Source: Xestospongia muta (Eukaryota > Porifera > Demospongiae > Haplosclerida > Petrosiidae). From it: DNA of 64,000 nucleotides. The stretch lies in contig OY848928.1 in assembly GCA_963693285.1 (NCBI GenBank), positions 3,348,501 to 3,412,500 on the forward strand. The letters run 5' to 3'. Below the pieces are notes generated by a model. The model made no database searches. It had not been told where the DNA came from and worked only from the letters and a program-made list of their open reading frames with translations. Numbering within the stretch: position 1 is the stretch's first letter; every line of letters begins with the position of its first letter. This document shows, piece by piece, positions 10,506 to 21,577 of the stretch. The position numbers and the translations under genes were made by a program.

Positions 10506-12213
10506 GTTGAGGGAAACTTCAAAGCCATGTGCAAGCACTGCCATACTCTAATATCTGGTTCCACAAAGGCAACTAGTAACTTCTTGTATCACCTGAAGGT
10601 ATAATATTTATTTTATTCGATCTGTAATATAATCATGGTCACATCTCTCTGCATATACCAAGTTAAAAGCACATCTCATACTCCACTTGTGTCAAATGAC
10701 CAGTCAACAATAACATCATTAATTTGTACTCCTTACCATGCACGACCAGTGGCAATCTCATTTGACTAATGCACTTGTCACCTTCATTGCAGGTGATTTG
10801 CTGCCTTTGTCGATTGTAGAGAGTCTTTGATTTATGTGTTGATGAGTTCAGCTGATCCACATTATCAAGTTCCTAGTAGGAAGCTCCTTCGTTTCAAGTT
10901 ACTACCAAAGAAGTCAGCTAACATGAGAGAAGATACGATGAAACTTCTTCGAAAGGCTTTTGTAGTTTGTGTCACAGCTGATCTTTGGTCTAGCAGGTAG
11001 CTTCAGATCTTCTTTAGCATCACTGCTCACTTCATAGTAGATTGGTCTTTAAAATCAGTTATGCTTGCTACCTACCAGTTCAGGGATCCCATACAGCCGA
11101 AGCAATTAAGGAGGAATTTCAAAAGCAATGGCTTCATTTGAGGTCTCATCTAGAGTTTCATTCACTGTCACTAACAGTGCAGCAAACATGCTAAAGGCAT
11201 TTTCACTTCCTGGTCTTGAAATTTTGTCTATTGAAGATTCTAGTGATTCAGAAGATGAACGTGGCGATACCACTTATAGCAGTTTGGAGGACAAACTGGA
11301 AGACAGGGATGAAATCTATAAAGATCTTTGTGAGGTCAGTCAGTATGTACACTTCAACTTGTGATCGAAGATAGTTTTAAGCAAGCTGGTAGCATTAACA
11401 AGTTCTTATCAATGATTGTTTCACATGTCAGAAAGTCTATACATGTTGCAGAAGTATTGGAGTCCAAGAGAAGTGTTTAAAAGCAGCTACTACTGTCACT
11501 TAATGGAATTCTCAACTGACTATGATCAGTCTATCCTGAGAATTTCAGAAGAGAAACTGAACTCTCTAGACATTCACGAACTGACCACTTAGGATCAAAA
11601 GCTCTTGGAGGACCTCATAGAAATTTTAACACCTTTTGAAACAGCTACTCAATGCATTCAAGGTGATAAAGTTGTGACTAGTAGTATGATTGTGCCCTGT
11701 ATATGAGTTTTGAAGGCAACAATGAATACCCTAAGTCAGTTTGTTTCAAAGAACGTGAAGCATTTCTCATGGCTTCAGCACTGGACCCACGGTTCAAGCT
11801 TAAGTGTTGCTCAAGTGTTGAATACAAACTCTCAAAGAAAATTTTGTAGCAAATGTCAAGTCTGTTAACTTGACATCAATTCACAGATAGCTACCTCTGT
11901 AGATAATGTTGAAAAGAAGCACCTTGCCGGGAGTTTTTTTGATGATCTGATACAAGGTTCTTATCATTCACCTTGTAGCTCATTAATTGAAGAATATTTG
12001 TCTACACCATGCTTGCCTCAGGAAGCAAACCTTCTCGTCTATTGGAAGACTCATGACAAGCAAAATTTTATGCATAAGCACTTGAACAAACCTGCATTGT
12101 CAGCCCCAGTGGAGAGGGTTTTCAGTATTGCAGGCAAAGTGTTTCGCACAGAAAGATGCTGCTTAAGTGATAAGACTTTTGAAATGCTAATATATGCCAA
12201 ATGTAACCAGTAA
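10485..12213 (+). pseudogene. hAT transposase remnant 2 (BED-finger type), copy A
   Basis: The piece begins with a BED finger (FKAMCKHCHTLISGS, then LYHLK; about 10488-10599), followed by an intron-like gap with GT at 10600 and AG before about 10792. A block reading VPSRKLLRFKLLPKKSANMR and AFVVCVTADLWSS (about 10870-10995) is the hAT catalytic start. Later pieces give SIEDSSDSEDERGDTTY, VSQYVHFNL and the C-terminal dimerisation motif SAPVERVFSIAGKVFR with DKTFEMLIYAKCNQ at 12090-12213. Stops at 10997, 11360 and elsewhere make it a pseudogene. It abuts remnant 1 with no spacer, as in a nested insertion. The part from 11323 onward is repeated at 16505-17403. Confidence 0.85.
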
Positions 12214-12865
12214 TGAATTTAAATTTAAATTTGAGAAAGAACTTTTTTGCACTAACATGTTACACATGATGTAAAACCATAATAGTGTCTGCATCACAAA
12301 AATATGATATCTGAGACATATGAATGGAAGTATTTGTATTTGTATTCAAAGTACAATTTCAGTATTTGTATATATATTTCAAATAAAACAGTGTAAACAG
12401 TACTTGTATTTGTATTTGTATTTTTCGTAGTTTTTATATTTGTAAATTGTGATTAAATACTTTTGCAATGTATTTGACTCAAGTCTGAAATGTACTTTTC
12501 TGATATACAGACAGGCAAGGTAGGATAATGACCATTTGATGTGCCATCTGACTAATGACACATTATGATATTGTTCAATATTGGTTGAACTATTTGTCTA
12601 GCTTTGACAATCAGGACAACACAGAAAATAAACTGATTCACATAGTTAGGTGGTTTGTGGCAGAAAATGGCTGCTACAACATAATGCTCTATCACATGCC
12701 TATACAGATGTTGTAATTAAAAGAGTAAATTTTAATTTTATTCATTATTTGTTCACAAACATGTCATGTGAACACATCACGTTATCTCTCATATTTGTGA
12801 AGATGCTAAAGGGAAAGAAATTGAAGTCACAAACAAAGGAGGTTGTTGCAATAGATGACTATTTC
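12214..12865. other. Spacer with (ATTTGT)n-like low complexity
   Basis: A run of TATTTGTATTTG-type repeats occupies about 12330-12470. It is followed by a stretch conserved with 17700-17920 (frame reading NQDNTENKLIHIV, WFVAENGCYNIML) and then KKLKSQTKEVVA (about 12815-12850), which resembles the helix-turn-helix start of DDE_3-type transposases. No complete gene is recognised. Confidence 0.55.
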
Positions 12866-13190
12866 GAGGAACTCAGCTCGCGTAAATGGATTCAAGAGTC
12901 TTTGAAATGAACTTCTGATGATTTGGATCAATCTTTATTTCTCATAGCAAATAATTCTAGGCATTCTCAGTCTTCCTTCTTTGTTAATTTTTTTTAGAAC
13001 TTTTGTAGCTTTATAGCTGCCATAAATTACAAAAGACAATGCCTGGTTGCTATTTTAATAATAATAATTGTTATAACAGAACATATGTTCATATAATTAG
13101 AACTGTAATTTTAAATTTCCATGTGACACACGACTGACTTCTCAAGCCAAAATATGTTATTCGTTAAATCCTCGAAGGTGGAAAATTTGA
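12866..13190. repeat. Single satellite unit (long form), copy A
   Basis: One long-form unit of the array at 1-8.9 kb: GAGGAACTCAGCTCGCG, CTTCTGATGATT, ACAAAAGACAATGCCTGG, GAACATATGTTCATATAATT and AATCCTCGAAGGTGG in the usual order. It sits between hAT and copia debris and recurs at 18055-18390. Confidence 0.85.
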
Positions 13191-14056
13191 ATTTCAGCTT
13201 GAAGAAATGAGGAAAGTTAAAGAAAGTTTGGCAGCATGTTTCAAAATGAAAGACATGAGAAAGCTACATTATTGTCTGAGGATAAACATACAGCATGATG
13301 AGAAAAATTGCTTATGGATCCATCAGAAAGAGTACATTATGGATATGATACAAAAGAACGATTAACTGATACTAAAACAGTTTCAACTCCTGCTGTTTTA
13401 AATGTCAAATTGAGGAAAGACAACAGTGTTAGTAAACAAGTGAACTCTGTTACACAACAGTCAATGGTTAGAAGCTTATTGTATGTTGCTATTGCTACAA
13501 CACCAGATATTGCACAAGCAGTCGGAGCAGTATCAAAATTTAATGCAAAACCAACGGAAGCTCATCTAACTGCCATCAAAAGGATTTTGAGATATTTAAA
13601 GGGAACAGTGAATTTGTCATTCAGAAAACTGAAGATGGAAAGTTAATTGAATATTCAGATTCTGACTATGCAGGTGATCTAGATGATAGACACTCGACAA
13701 CAGGAAATATCTTTCCAATGTCTGGAGGTCCTATAAGTTGGCTGAGCAAGAAGCAGGCAATTGTCACTCTGTCAACTTCAGTAGCTGAATATGTAGCATT
13801 GAGTTTAGCAGTGCAGGAGAAGGCTACTCAAAAGATGTACAAGATTTACAAGACAAACCTATTATAATAATTGAGGATAATCAAGGTGCTATTGAGATCA
13901 TGAAAAACCCAGTGGCTCATAGCAAGACCAAGCATATTGACATCATATACCATTATACTAGAGAAGCTGTGAGAGATGGAACTGTTATTTTGAGTTATTG
14001 TGTACTGCCATGGGATGGGAACTGATTCTAACACCAACATAACAATTAAGTGGAAG
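13191..14056 (+). pseudogene. Ty1/copia pol fragment (RT end and RNase H), copy A
   Basis: The fragment starts inside the RT (MRKLHYCLRI near 13255; TPDIAQAVGAVSKFN; AIKRILRYLKGT) and runs into copia RNase H: SDSDYAGDLDDRHSTTGN near 13654, SWLSKKQAIVTLSTSVAEY near 13737, EDNQGAIEIMKNP and HSKTKHIDIIYHYTRE near 13870-13960. Relative to copy B it lacks 7 nt after 13626 and 15 nt near 13822. Gag, protease, integrase and most of the RT are absent. The first frame ends at a stop at 13646. It is a dead 3' piece. Confidence 0.9.
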
Positions 14057-14332
14057 TGTTGAAAGAAGTAATTGGTTAGGTTGTTTAACTATATTCATTT
14101 GTAGTCTATCTTAAGTCTATAACCACATTTTCTTTAAATCATTTTAGTGTTAATTAAGTGTGTGTAAACTTTCCTCATTCCTGATTTTTGTAATAGACCT
14201 TATCTTTGTTCATTGTTCTTATATTATTTATCCATTTAGTTTGATCTTCGTTCTTTGTTTGATAACTGTTATAAATAACTGATTTCTTGTTCAGATAGTT
14301 AGTTCTTAACTGTATCGATTCATTTAAATACA
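14057..14332 (+). repeat. Probable copia 3' LTR, copy A
   Basis: The RNase H fragment is followed by a purine-rich AAGTGGAAG and then TGTTGAAAG, the usual start of a copia LTR. A TG...CA segment ending at ATACA near 14332 gives a 276-bp LTR. The 3' boundary is a guess because no second LTR or target repeat is present. Confidence 0.5.
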
Positions 14333-14349
14333 AGTTCTACTTAAACTTA

Positions 14350-15335
14350 GCTGTGATGAGAACAGAGCTGTGTACTCAGCTGCAGTCTTGCCATAGAGCA
14401 ATACAAAACTTTTAACATTGTTCAGCAAACAGACTGAATTTAGCTTTGACTCATGCTGGAGATGCTGTTCTGTATGTTAAGAAATTTAGTAACATCCTTC
14501 GACAGCTATTTGACTTCATCGATAACAGGAAAGGAGCATTAACAGACTGACAAAATATTGTGTCAGTCATTTTACGTCTTCAAAGGGAGGGAGAGGAAAG
14601 GTCTGATGCTAAGGCTCTGGGTTTAGAAAAGCTTGTTACTGAATACAGACTTGTAAGTAAAATACTTTTGCTTTGTGATACTTTGCCTCATGTCTCTCAT
14701 TTGTCATAATGTTTCCAGATGACTGTGATTATAGCATTTTATTGTAACAAGGTAAATGCTATTTTGTTTCCACCGTATGTACTTATTTTTGCAATATTTT
14801 TCAGATGACCATAAAAGATCAACCTATATCAATTGATGTTATAATGCAATATAAAACAAGCAACTGTGATACTCACAAGTCATTCTTAAAATTCCATAAC
14901 TCTCATGATGGCAAAGTATACATTTCATTTTTTGATGGTATGTTCATAAAAATTGTTTAGTGTAATTCTGTCAAAAGTTACCCTACAGAAGAGGAGTATT
15001 CTTATGTTGTCCAACAGCTTTGTAAAAAATGGCCATCTCTTGATGATGGTAGGGCATTGGTAAGTACATGTATATCTTTATCAAAGGACAGAAAATCCAA
15101 TATGATATTCACTTGTATATGCTTTATTCCCTATAGAGCTACCTTGTTGTAGCACTAAAGATGTGCATGGTTTACCTTCGCAAGCCATTGTCATCACAAT
15201 CTACCTTGAAATCCAAAATGCCGTCTATAGCATTTGTCCCAGCTTTAGTTCCCATTGGAGAGGACGAAACAAAACGCCATTTTAAAATGATGCAGAATGA
15301 ATTTTAAAAAGTAACACCTAAATGGTAAATGCTAT
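14350..15335 (+). pseudogene. SAMD3-like multi-exon gene fragment, copy A
   Basis: Several exon-like blocks have splice-type borders: GAEKL/LVTEYRL ending at a GTAAGT near 14655; MTIKDQPISIDVIMQYKTSN (about 14805-14940) after TTTTTCAG and ending at GTATGT; YPTEEEYSYVVQQLCKKWPS (about 14980-15058) ending at GTAAGT; and LSSQSTLKSKMPSIAFVPAL followed by GEDETKRHFKMMQNEF (about 15190-15303). The YPT-EEY...KKWP block and the PALVP-GED block match the C-terminal region of SAMD3-like proteins, often found with transposons in animals. The last block runs into a TAA at 15305. It is a fragment, probably not expressed as a whole. Confidence 0.5.
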
Positions 15336-15389
15336 TTTATAGCCTGCACTCTATGTACTTATTTTTGCAATATTTTCAGATGACTATAA

Positions 15390-15540
15390 ACGATTTAAAT
15401 AATAATAATTGTTATAATAGAACGTATGTTCATATAATTAGAACTGTAATTTAAAATTGCCATGTGTCACGAGACTGACTTCTCAAAAGACAATGCCTGG
15501 TTGCTATTTTAATAATAATAATTGTTATAATAGAACTTGT
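15390..15540. repeat. Fragments of two satellite units, copy A
   Basis: AATAATAATTGTTATAATAGAACGTATG... and AAAGACAATGCCTGGTTGC occur twice in 150 bp, followed directly by a hAT C terminus. The same arrangement, shortened, is at 20597-20720. Confidence 0.8.
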
Positions 15541-15720
15541 CGAGTCATTTCCATTCACACTGCTGATGTAGAAAAAAAATTCTCCCAGTTGAAGTTGATC
15601 AAAACAAGAATCAGGAATCGAATGAAAGAAAGACATTAGACTCAATCTTGAGATTAGCAACTGAAGGACCTCTTCTGAGTCAATTCTTTGTAGGAAGTGT
15701 AATGTTTTATGTTTTGTCTG
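15535..15720 (+). pseudogene. hAT C-terminal dimerisation fragment (third hAT type), copy A
   Basis: The frame TADVEKKFSQLKLIKTRIRNR, followed after a frameshift by LDSILRLATEGPLLSQF, matches the hAT dimerisation motif (TADxERxFSxLxxIKTxxRNR ... LxxLMxIxxEGP). Only this end is present. The frame is broken at 15638 by one base. Confidence 0.75.
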
Positions 15721-15820
15721 AATTTGTAAAAACAAGAGAATTTTATTTTTCACCTATTATAATATTTTTAATTGCTTCAAAACGCACCAGAAGTGATATC
15801 AGAAAAAACTTTTTCCTAGG

Positions 15821-16159
15821 GGAGCATTCCCCTAGAGCTCCTTAATTTTTTATGAGCTAAAGAACACTGGTGGTGAGCTTTGGTCCCCAACATCCTCCCC
15901 TATCAACCACCACCCATCTAGTCCTGGACAGAAGGAGCATGCCCCCAGAGCTCCTTAATTTTTTATGAGCTAAAGCACACTGGTGGTGAGCTGTGGTCCC
16001 CAACATCCTCCCCTATCAACCACCACCCATCTAGTCCTGGACAGAAGGAGCATGCCCCCAGAGCTCTTTAATTTTTTATGGGCTAAAGCACACTGGTGGT
16101 GAGCTGTGGTCCCCAACAACCTCCCCTATCAACCACCACCCATCTAGTCCTGGACAGAA
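15821..16159. repeat. Three 113-bp tandem repeats, copy A
   Basis: Units begin GGAGCAT at 15821, 15934 and 16047 and end GGACAGAA at 16159, exactly 3 x 113 bp. Each holds CCCCAGAGCTCCTTAATTTT, GGTGGTGAGC and CTCCCCTATCAACCACCACC. They are much more GC-rich than the surroundings and probably represent the 3' UTR region of the hAT element just upstream. Confidence 0.93.
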
Positions 16160-16504
16160 CCCTGAATAAAGGTTAGTAATGTGAATAGATTGTGCCCAGG
16201 GCTTGTATATTAAAGCCTGTATATTAAAGCATGTGTAAATATTATTGAACTAATCATTACATGTTACTTATAAAACTTAGTAACCCATAATATGTTGCTT
16301 AAATACTTTTCCTTTGGCCTTGAGTGAGTAAGATACAGCAGCTCATCCCATTGTATCAGTGAAAGATCCACAGTAAGCCGTTACTAGGTTCTTTGACCAA
16401 CAAGAAGGTGCTGACTTTGATCTTATTGTTCAGCTAGATTGTTATGTGAAAGTGAGTGCTGCTCACCAATTGACAGAGTTTTGTGGGTGTTCCTTTTACA
16501 TGAA
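16160..16504. other. Gene-free end of unit A
   Basis: AT-rich sequence containing TATATTAAAGC repeated twice and the terminal block GACAGAGTTTTGTGGGTG. It matches 21236-21545. No gene is seen. Confidence 0.6.
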
Positions 16505-17403
16505 GATCTTAGTGAGGTCAGTCAACACGTATGTTGCTTTGCACAAACACTTCAACTTGTGATCAAAGATGGTTTTAAGCAAGCTGGTAGCATTAACAAA
16601 GTTCTTAGTAAGGTATCAGTGATTGTTTCACATGTCAGAAAGTCTATACATGTTGCAGAAGTATTGGAGTCCAAGAGAAGTGTTTAAAAGCAGCTACTGT
16701 CACTAAATGGAATTCTCAACTGAGTATGATTCAGTCTATCCTGAGAATTTCAGAAGAGAAACTGAACTCTCTAGACACTCACAAACTGACCACTTAGGAT
16801 CAAAAGCTCTTGGATGACCTTGTTTAACACCTTTTGAAACAACTACTCAATGCATTCAAGGTGATAAAGTTGTGACTAGTAGTATGATTGTGCCCTGTAT
16901 ACGAGTTTTGAAGGCAACAATGAATACCCTAAGTCAGTTTGTTTTAACATTGAAAGCATCAGTGAATAGTAGACTGTCACATTATGAAGAATATGAAGCA
17001 TTTCTCATGGCTTCAGCACTGGACCCACGGTTCAAGCCTAAGTGTTGCTCAAGTGTTGAATACAACACTCTCAAAGCAAATTTTGTAGCAAATGTCAAGT
17101 CTGTTAACTCATCATCACTTGACATCAATTCACATGGTCTGATACAAGGTTCTTCTCATTCACCTTCTAGCTCATTAATTGAAGAATATTTGTCTACACA
17201 ATGCTTGCCTCAGGAAGCAGACCTTCTCGTCTATTGGAAGACACATGACAAGCAATTTTCATGCATAAGCACTTGTACAAACCTGCATTGTCAGCCCCAG
17301 TGGAGAGGGTTTTCAGTATTGCAGGCAAAGTGTTTCGCTCAGAAAGATGCTGCTTAAGTGATAAGACTTTTGAAATGCTAATATTTGCCAAATGTAACCA
17401 GTA
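16505..17403 (+). pseudogene. hAT transposase remnant 2, copy B
   Basis: Covers only the C-terminal half: QTLQLVIKDGFKQAGSINKV and VSVIVSHVRKSIHVAEVLES (16535-16675), SRLSHYEEYEAFLMASALDP and RFKPKCCSSVEYN (about 16965-17065), then the dimerisation motif around 17300-17400. A one-base loss near 17262, relative to copy A, shifts the frame before the PVERVFS block. Copy B keeps sequence that copy A has lost (about 16940-16985) and lacks other parts. Confidence 0.85.
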
Positions 17404-18054
17404 ATGAATTTAAATTTAAATTTGAGAAAAAAGAACTTTCTTGCACTAACATGTTACACATGATGTAAAACCATAATAGTGTCTGCATCACAAAAATATG
17501 ATATCTGAGACATATGAATGGGAAGTATTTGTATTTGTATTCAAAGTAAAATTTCAGTATTTGTAATTATATTTCAAATACAACATTGTAAACAGTACTT
17601 GTATTTGTATTTGTATTTTTGGTAGTTTTTATATTTGTAAATTGTAATTATATACTTTTGCAATGTATTTGAGCTAAGCCTGAAATGTACTTTTCTGATA
17701 TACAGACAGGCAAGGTAGGATAATGACCATTTGTTGTGCCATCAGACTAATGCCACATTATGATATTGTTCAATATTGGTTGAACTATTTGTCTAGCTTT
17801 GACAATCAGGACAACACAGAAAATAAACTGATTCACATAGTTAGGTGGTTTGTGGCAGAAAATGGCTGCTACAACATAATGCTCTATCACATGCCTATAC
17901 AGATGTTGCAATTGAAAGGGTAAATTTTAATTTTATTCATTATTTGTTCACAAACATGTCATGAGAACACATCACGTTATCTCTCATGTTTGTAAGGATG
18001 CAAAAGGGAAAGAAATTGAAGTCAAAAACAAAGGAGGTTGTTGCAAATGTCTAT
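17404..18054. other. Spacer with (ATTTGT)n-like low complexity, copy B
   Basis: Equivalent of 12214-12865, with a TATTTG repeat at about 17525-17640 and the conserved frame MTICCAIRLMPHYDIVQYW at 17723-17923. The function of this frame is not recognised. It stays open in B and is broken in A. Confidence 0.5.
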
Positions 18055-18390
18055 GACTATTTCGAGGAACTCAGCTTGCGTAAATGGACTCAGCTTGCGT
18101 AAATGGACTCAAGAGTCTTTGAAATGAACCTCTGATGATTCGGATCAATCTTTATTTCTCATAGCAAATTCTTCCTTCTTTGTTAAATTTTTTTTAGAAC
18201 TTTGGTAGCTTTATAGCTGCCATAAATTACAAAAGACAATGCCTGGTTGCTATTTTAATAATAATAATTGTTATAACAGAACATATGTTCATATAGTTAA
18301 AACTGTAATTTTAAATTTCCATGTGACACATGACTGACTTCTCAAGCCAAAATATGTTATTCGTTAAATCCTCGAAGGTGGAAAATTTGA
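18055..18390. repeat. Single satellite unit (long form), copy B
   Basis: Matches 12866-13190, with a local duplication of CAGCTTGCGTAAATGGACT at its start (two copies in 18073-18110) that copy A lacks. Confidence 0.85.
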
Positions 18391-19278
18391 ATTTCAGCTT
18401 GAAGAAATGAGGAAAGTTAAAGAATGTTTGGCAGCATGTTTCAAAATAAAAGACATGAGAAAGCTACATTATTGTCTGAGGATAAACATACAGCATGACA
18501 AGAAAAATTGCTTATGGATCCATCGGAAAGAGTACATTATGGATATGACACAAAAATAACGATTAACTGATGCTAAAACAGTTTCAACTCCTGCTGATTT
18601 AAATGTCAAATTGAGGAAAGATGACAGTGTTAGTAAACAAGTGAACTCTGTTACACAACAATCAATGGTTGGAAGCTTATTGTATGCTGCTATTGCTACA
18701 ACACCAGATATTGCACAAGCAGTCGGAGCAGTATCAAAATTTAATGCAAAACCAACGGAAGCTCATCTAACTGCCATCAAAAGGATTTTGAGATATTTAA
18801 AGGGAACAGTGAATTTGTCATTGGACTATCAGAAAACTGAAGATGGAAAGCTAATTGAATATTCAGATTCTGACTATGCAGGTGATCTAGATGATAGACA
18901 CTGACAACAGGAAATATGTTTCCAATGTCTGGAGGTCCTATAAGTTGGCTGAGCAAGAAGCAGGCAATTGTCACTCTGTCAACTTCAGTAGCTGAATATG
19001 TAGCATTGAGTTTAGCAGTGCAGGAGGCAGTATGGCTTGAGAAGGCTACTCAAAAGATGTACAAGATTTACAAGATGAACCTATTATAATAATTAAGGAT
19101 AATCAAGGTGCTATTGAGATCAAGAAAAACCCGGTGGCTCATAGCAAGACCAAGCATATTGACATCATATACCATTATACTAGAGAAGCTGTGAGAGATG
19201 GAACTGTTATTGTGAGTTATTGCGTACTGCCATGGGATGGGAACTGATTCAAACACCAACATAACAATTAAGTGGAAG
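18391..19278 (+). pseudogene. Ty1/copia pol fragment, copy B
   Basis: Same extent as copy A. It is open from 18611 to 18904 (AAIATTPDIAQAVGAVSKFN, AIKRILRYLKGT, YSDSDYAGDLDDRH). A one-base loss at about 18901 turns the codon after Asp-Asp-Arg-His into a TGA stop. The RNase H remainder (SWLSKKQAIVTLS, VWLEKATQK, HSKTKHIDIIYH) follows in the shifted frame. An in-frame stop also lies near 18556 in the RT. Copies A and B carry different lesions, so they decayed after duplication. Confidence 0.9.
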
Positions 19279-19526
19279 TGTTGAAAGAAGTAATTTATTT
19301 GTAGTCTCTGTAAGTCTATAACCACATTTTCTTCATTTTAGTGTTAATTAAGTGTGTGTAAACTTTCCTCATTCCTGATTTTTGTAATAGACCTTATCTT
19401 TGTTCATTGTTCTTATATTATTTATCCATTTAGTTTGATCTTCGTTCTTTGTTTGATAACTGTTATAAATAACTGATTTCTTGTTCAGATAGTTAGTTCT
19501 TAACTGTATCGATTCATTTAAATACA
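19279..19526 (+). repeat. Probable copia 3' LTR, copy B
   Basis: Starts TGTTGAAAGAAGTAATT and ends near ATACA at 19526. It is shorter than copy A by about 28 bp through deletions after GTAATT and in the TTTTCTT region. Confidence 0.5.
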
Positions 19527-19544
19527 AGTTCTACTTAAACTTAG

Positions 19545-20525
19545 CTGTGATGAGAACAGAGCTGTGTACTCAGCTGCAGTCTTGCCATAGAGCAATACAA
19601 AACTTTTAACACTGTGTAGCAAACAGACTGAATTTAGCCTTGACTCATGCTGGAGATGCTGTTCTGTATGTTAAGAAATTTAGTAACATCCTTCGACACC
19701 TATTTGACTTCTTTGATAACAGGAAAGGAGTTTAACAGACTAACAAAATATTGTGTCAGTCATTTTATGTCTTCAAAGGGAGGGAGAGAAAAGGTCTGAT
19801 GCTAAGGCTCAGGGTTTAGAAGAGCTTGTTACTGAATACAGACTTGTAAGTAAAATACTTTTGCTTTGTGATACTTTGTCTCATGTCTCTCATTTGTCAA
19901 AATGTTTCCAGATAACCGACTATAATTATAGCATTATATAATAATACAGTAAATGCTATTTTATAGTTTGCACTTTATGTATTTATTTTTGCAACATTTT
20001 TCAGATGACCATAAAAGATCAACCTGTTTCAATTGATGTTATAATGCAATATAAAACAAGCAACTGTGATACTCACAAGTCATTCTTAAAATTCCCTAAC
20101 TCTCACGATGGCAAAGTATATATTTCATTTTTTGATGGTATGTTCATAAAAATTGTTTAGTGTAATTCTGTCAAAAGTTACCCTACAGAAGAGGAGTATT
20201 CTCATGTTGTCCAACAGCTTTATAAAAAATGGCCATCCTTTGATGATGGTAGGGAATTGGTAAGTACATGTATATCTTTATCAAAGGACAGAAAATCCAA
20301 TATGTTATTCACTTGTATATGCTTTATTCCCTATAAAGCTACCTTGTTGTAGCACTAAGGATGCGCATGGCTTACCTTCGCAATCCATTGTCATCACAAT
20401 CTACCTTGAAATCCAAAATGCCGTCTATACCATTTGTTCCAGCTTTAGTTCCAATTGGAGAGGATGAAGCAAAACGCCATTTTAAAATGATGCAGAATGA
20501 ATTTAAAAAAGTAATATCTAAATGG
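19545..20525 (+). pseudogene. SAMD3-like multi-exon gene fragment, copy B
   Basis: Same exon-like blocks as copy A: EELVTEYRL before GTAAGT near 19845, MTIKDQPVSIDVIMQYKTSN near 20005, YPTEEEYSHVVQQLYKKWPS near 20180, and FVPALVPIGEDEAKRHFKMM ending near 20500. In this copy the last block continues through NEFKKVISKW where copy A has a stop, so B is the less damaged one. Confidence 0.5.
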
Positions 20526-20596
20526 TAAATGCTATTTTATAGTCTGCACTCTATGTACTTATTTTTGCAATATTTTCAGATGACTATGAACAATTT

Positions 20597-20890
20597 AAAT
20601 AATAATAATTGTTATAATAGAACGTATGTTCATATAATTAGAACTATAATTTAAAATTGCCATGTGTCACAAGACTGACTTCTCAAAAGACAATGCCTGG
20701 TTGCTATTTTAATAATAAAAGAACTTGTCGAGTCATTTCCATTCACACTGCTGATGTAGAAAAAAATTCTCCTAGTTGAAGTTGATCAAAACAAGTATCA
20801 GGAATCGAATGAAAGAAAAGACATTAGACTCAATCTTGAGATTAGCAACTGAAGGACCTCCTCTGAGTCAATTCTTTGTAGGAAGTGTAT
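20597..20890 (+). pseudogene. Satellite pieces and hAT C-terminal fragment, copy B
   Basis: Shortened satellite pieces (20597-20720) run into the same hAT dimerisation fragment as at 15535, with one base fewer in the AAAAAAAA run near 20760 and another lost near 20888. Coding is broken. Confidence 0.75.
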
Positions 20891-21007
20891 GTTTTATGTT
20901 TTGTCTGAATTTGTAAAAACAAGAGAATTTTATTTTTCACCTATTATAATATTTTTAATTGCTTCAGAACGCACCAGAAGTGATATCAGAAAAAACTTTT
21001 TCCTAGG

Positions 21008-21235
21008 GGAGCATGCCCTAGAGCTCCTTAATTTTTTATGAGCTAAAGCACACTGGTAGTGAGCTTTGTTCCCCAACATCCTCCCCTGTCAACCACCACC
21101 CATCTAGTCCTGGACAGAAGGAGCATGCCCCCAGAGCTCTTTAATTTTTTATGGGCTAAAAAAGCACACTGGTGGTGATCTTTGGTCCCCAACAACCTCC
21201 CCTATCAACCACCACCCATCTAGTCCTGGACAGAA
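21008..21235. repeat. Two 113-bp tandem repeats, copy B
   Basis: Only two units (starts at 21008 and 21120), against three in copy A. Unit number therefore changed after, or by unequal exchange during, the 5.2-kb duplication. Confidence 0.92.
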
Positions 21236-21577
21236 CCCTGCATAAAGGTTTGTAATGTGAACAGATTGTGCCCAGGGCTTGTATATTAAAGCATGTGTAA
21301 ATATTATTGAACTAATCATTACATGAACCCATAATATGTTGCTTAAATACTTTTCTTTTTGGCCTTGAGTGAGTAAGATACAGAAGCTCATCCCATTGTA
21401 TCAGTGAAAGATCCACAGGAAGCCGTTTTCACTGTTACTAGGTTCTTTGACCAACAAGAAGGTGCTGACTTTGATCTTATTGTTCAGCTAGATCGTTATG
21501 TGCTCACCAATTGACAGAGTTTTGTGGGTGTTCCTTTTACATGAAGATCTTAGTGAGGTCAGTCAACACGTATGTTG

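Larger units (their letters stand above)
11323..16504. repeat. 5.2-kb tandem duplication, unit A
   Basis: Unit A (5182 bp) and unit B (16505-21545, 5041 bp) are head-to-tail and share the same order of parts: hAT C-terminal half, ATTTGT-rich spacer, satellite piece, copia fragment, SAMD3-like exons, second hAT C terminus, 113-bp repeats, and the flank ending TTTTACATGAA. Offsets run near 5190 bp. Differences are small indels and substitutions spread along the length. Unit A starts at GATCTTTGTGAGGTCAGTCA, unit B at GATCTTAGTGAGGTCAGTCA. Confidence 0.92.
16505..21545. repeat. 5.2-kb tandem duplication, unit B
   Basis: Second, slightly shorter copy (5041 bp) of 11323-16504. It is followed at 21546-21577 by 32 bp that restart the unit (GATCTTAGTGAGGTCAGTCA...TATGTTG) before unrelated hAT sequence. 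That is the footprint of a third, lost or truncated unit or of the original right breakpoint. Confidence 0.9.

Noticed and set aside
13191..19278. Complete copia retrotransposons
   Set aside because: Only the 3' part of pol and one probable LTR are present in each copy, with frameshifts and stops.
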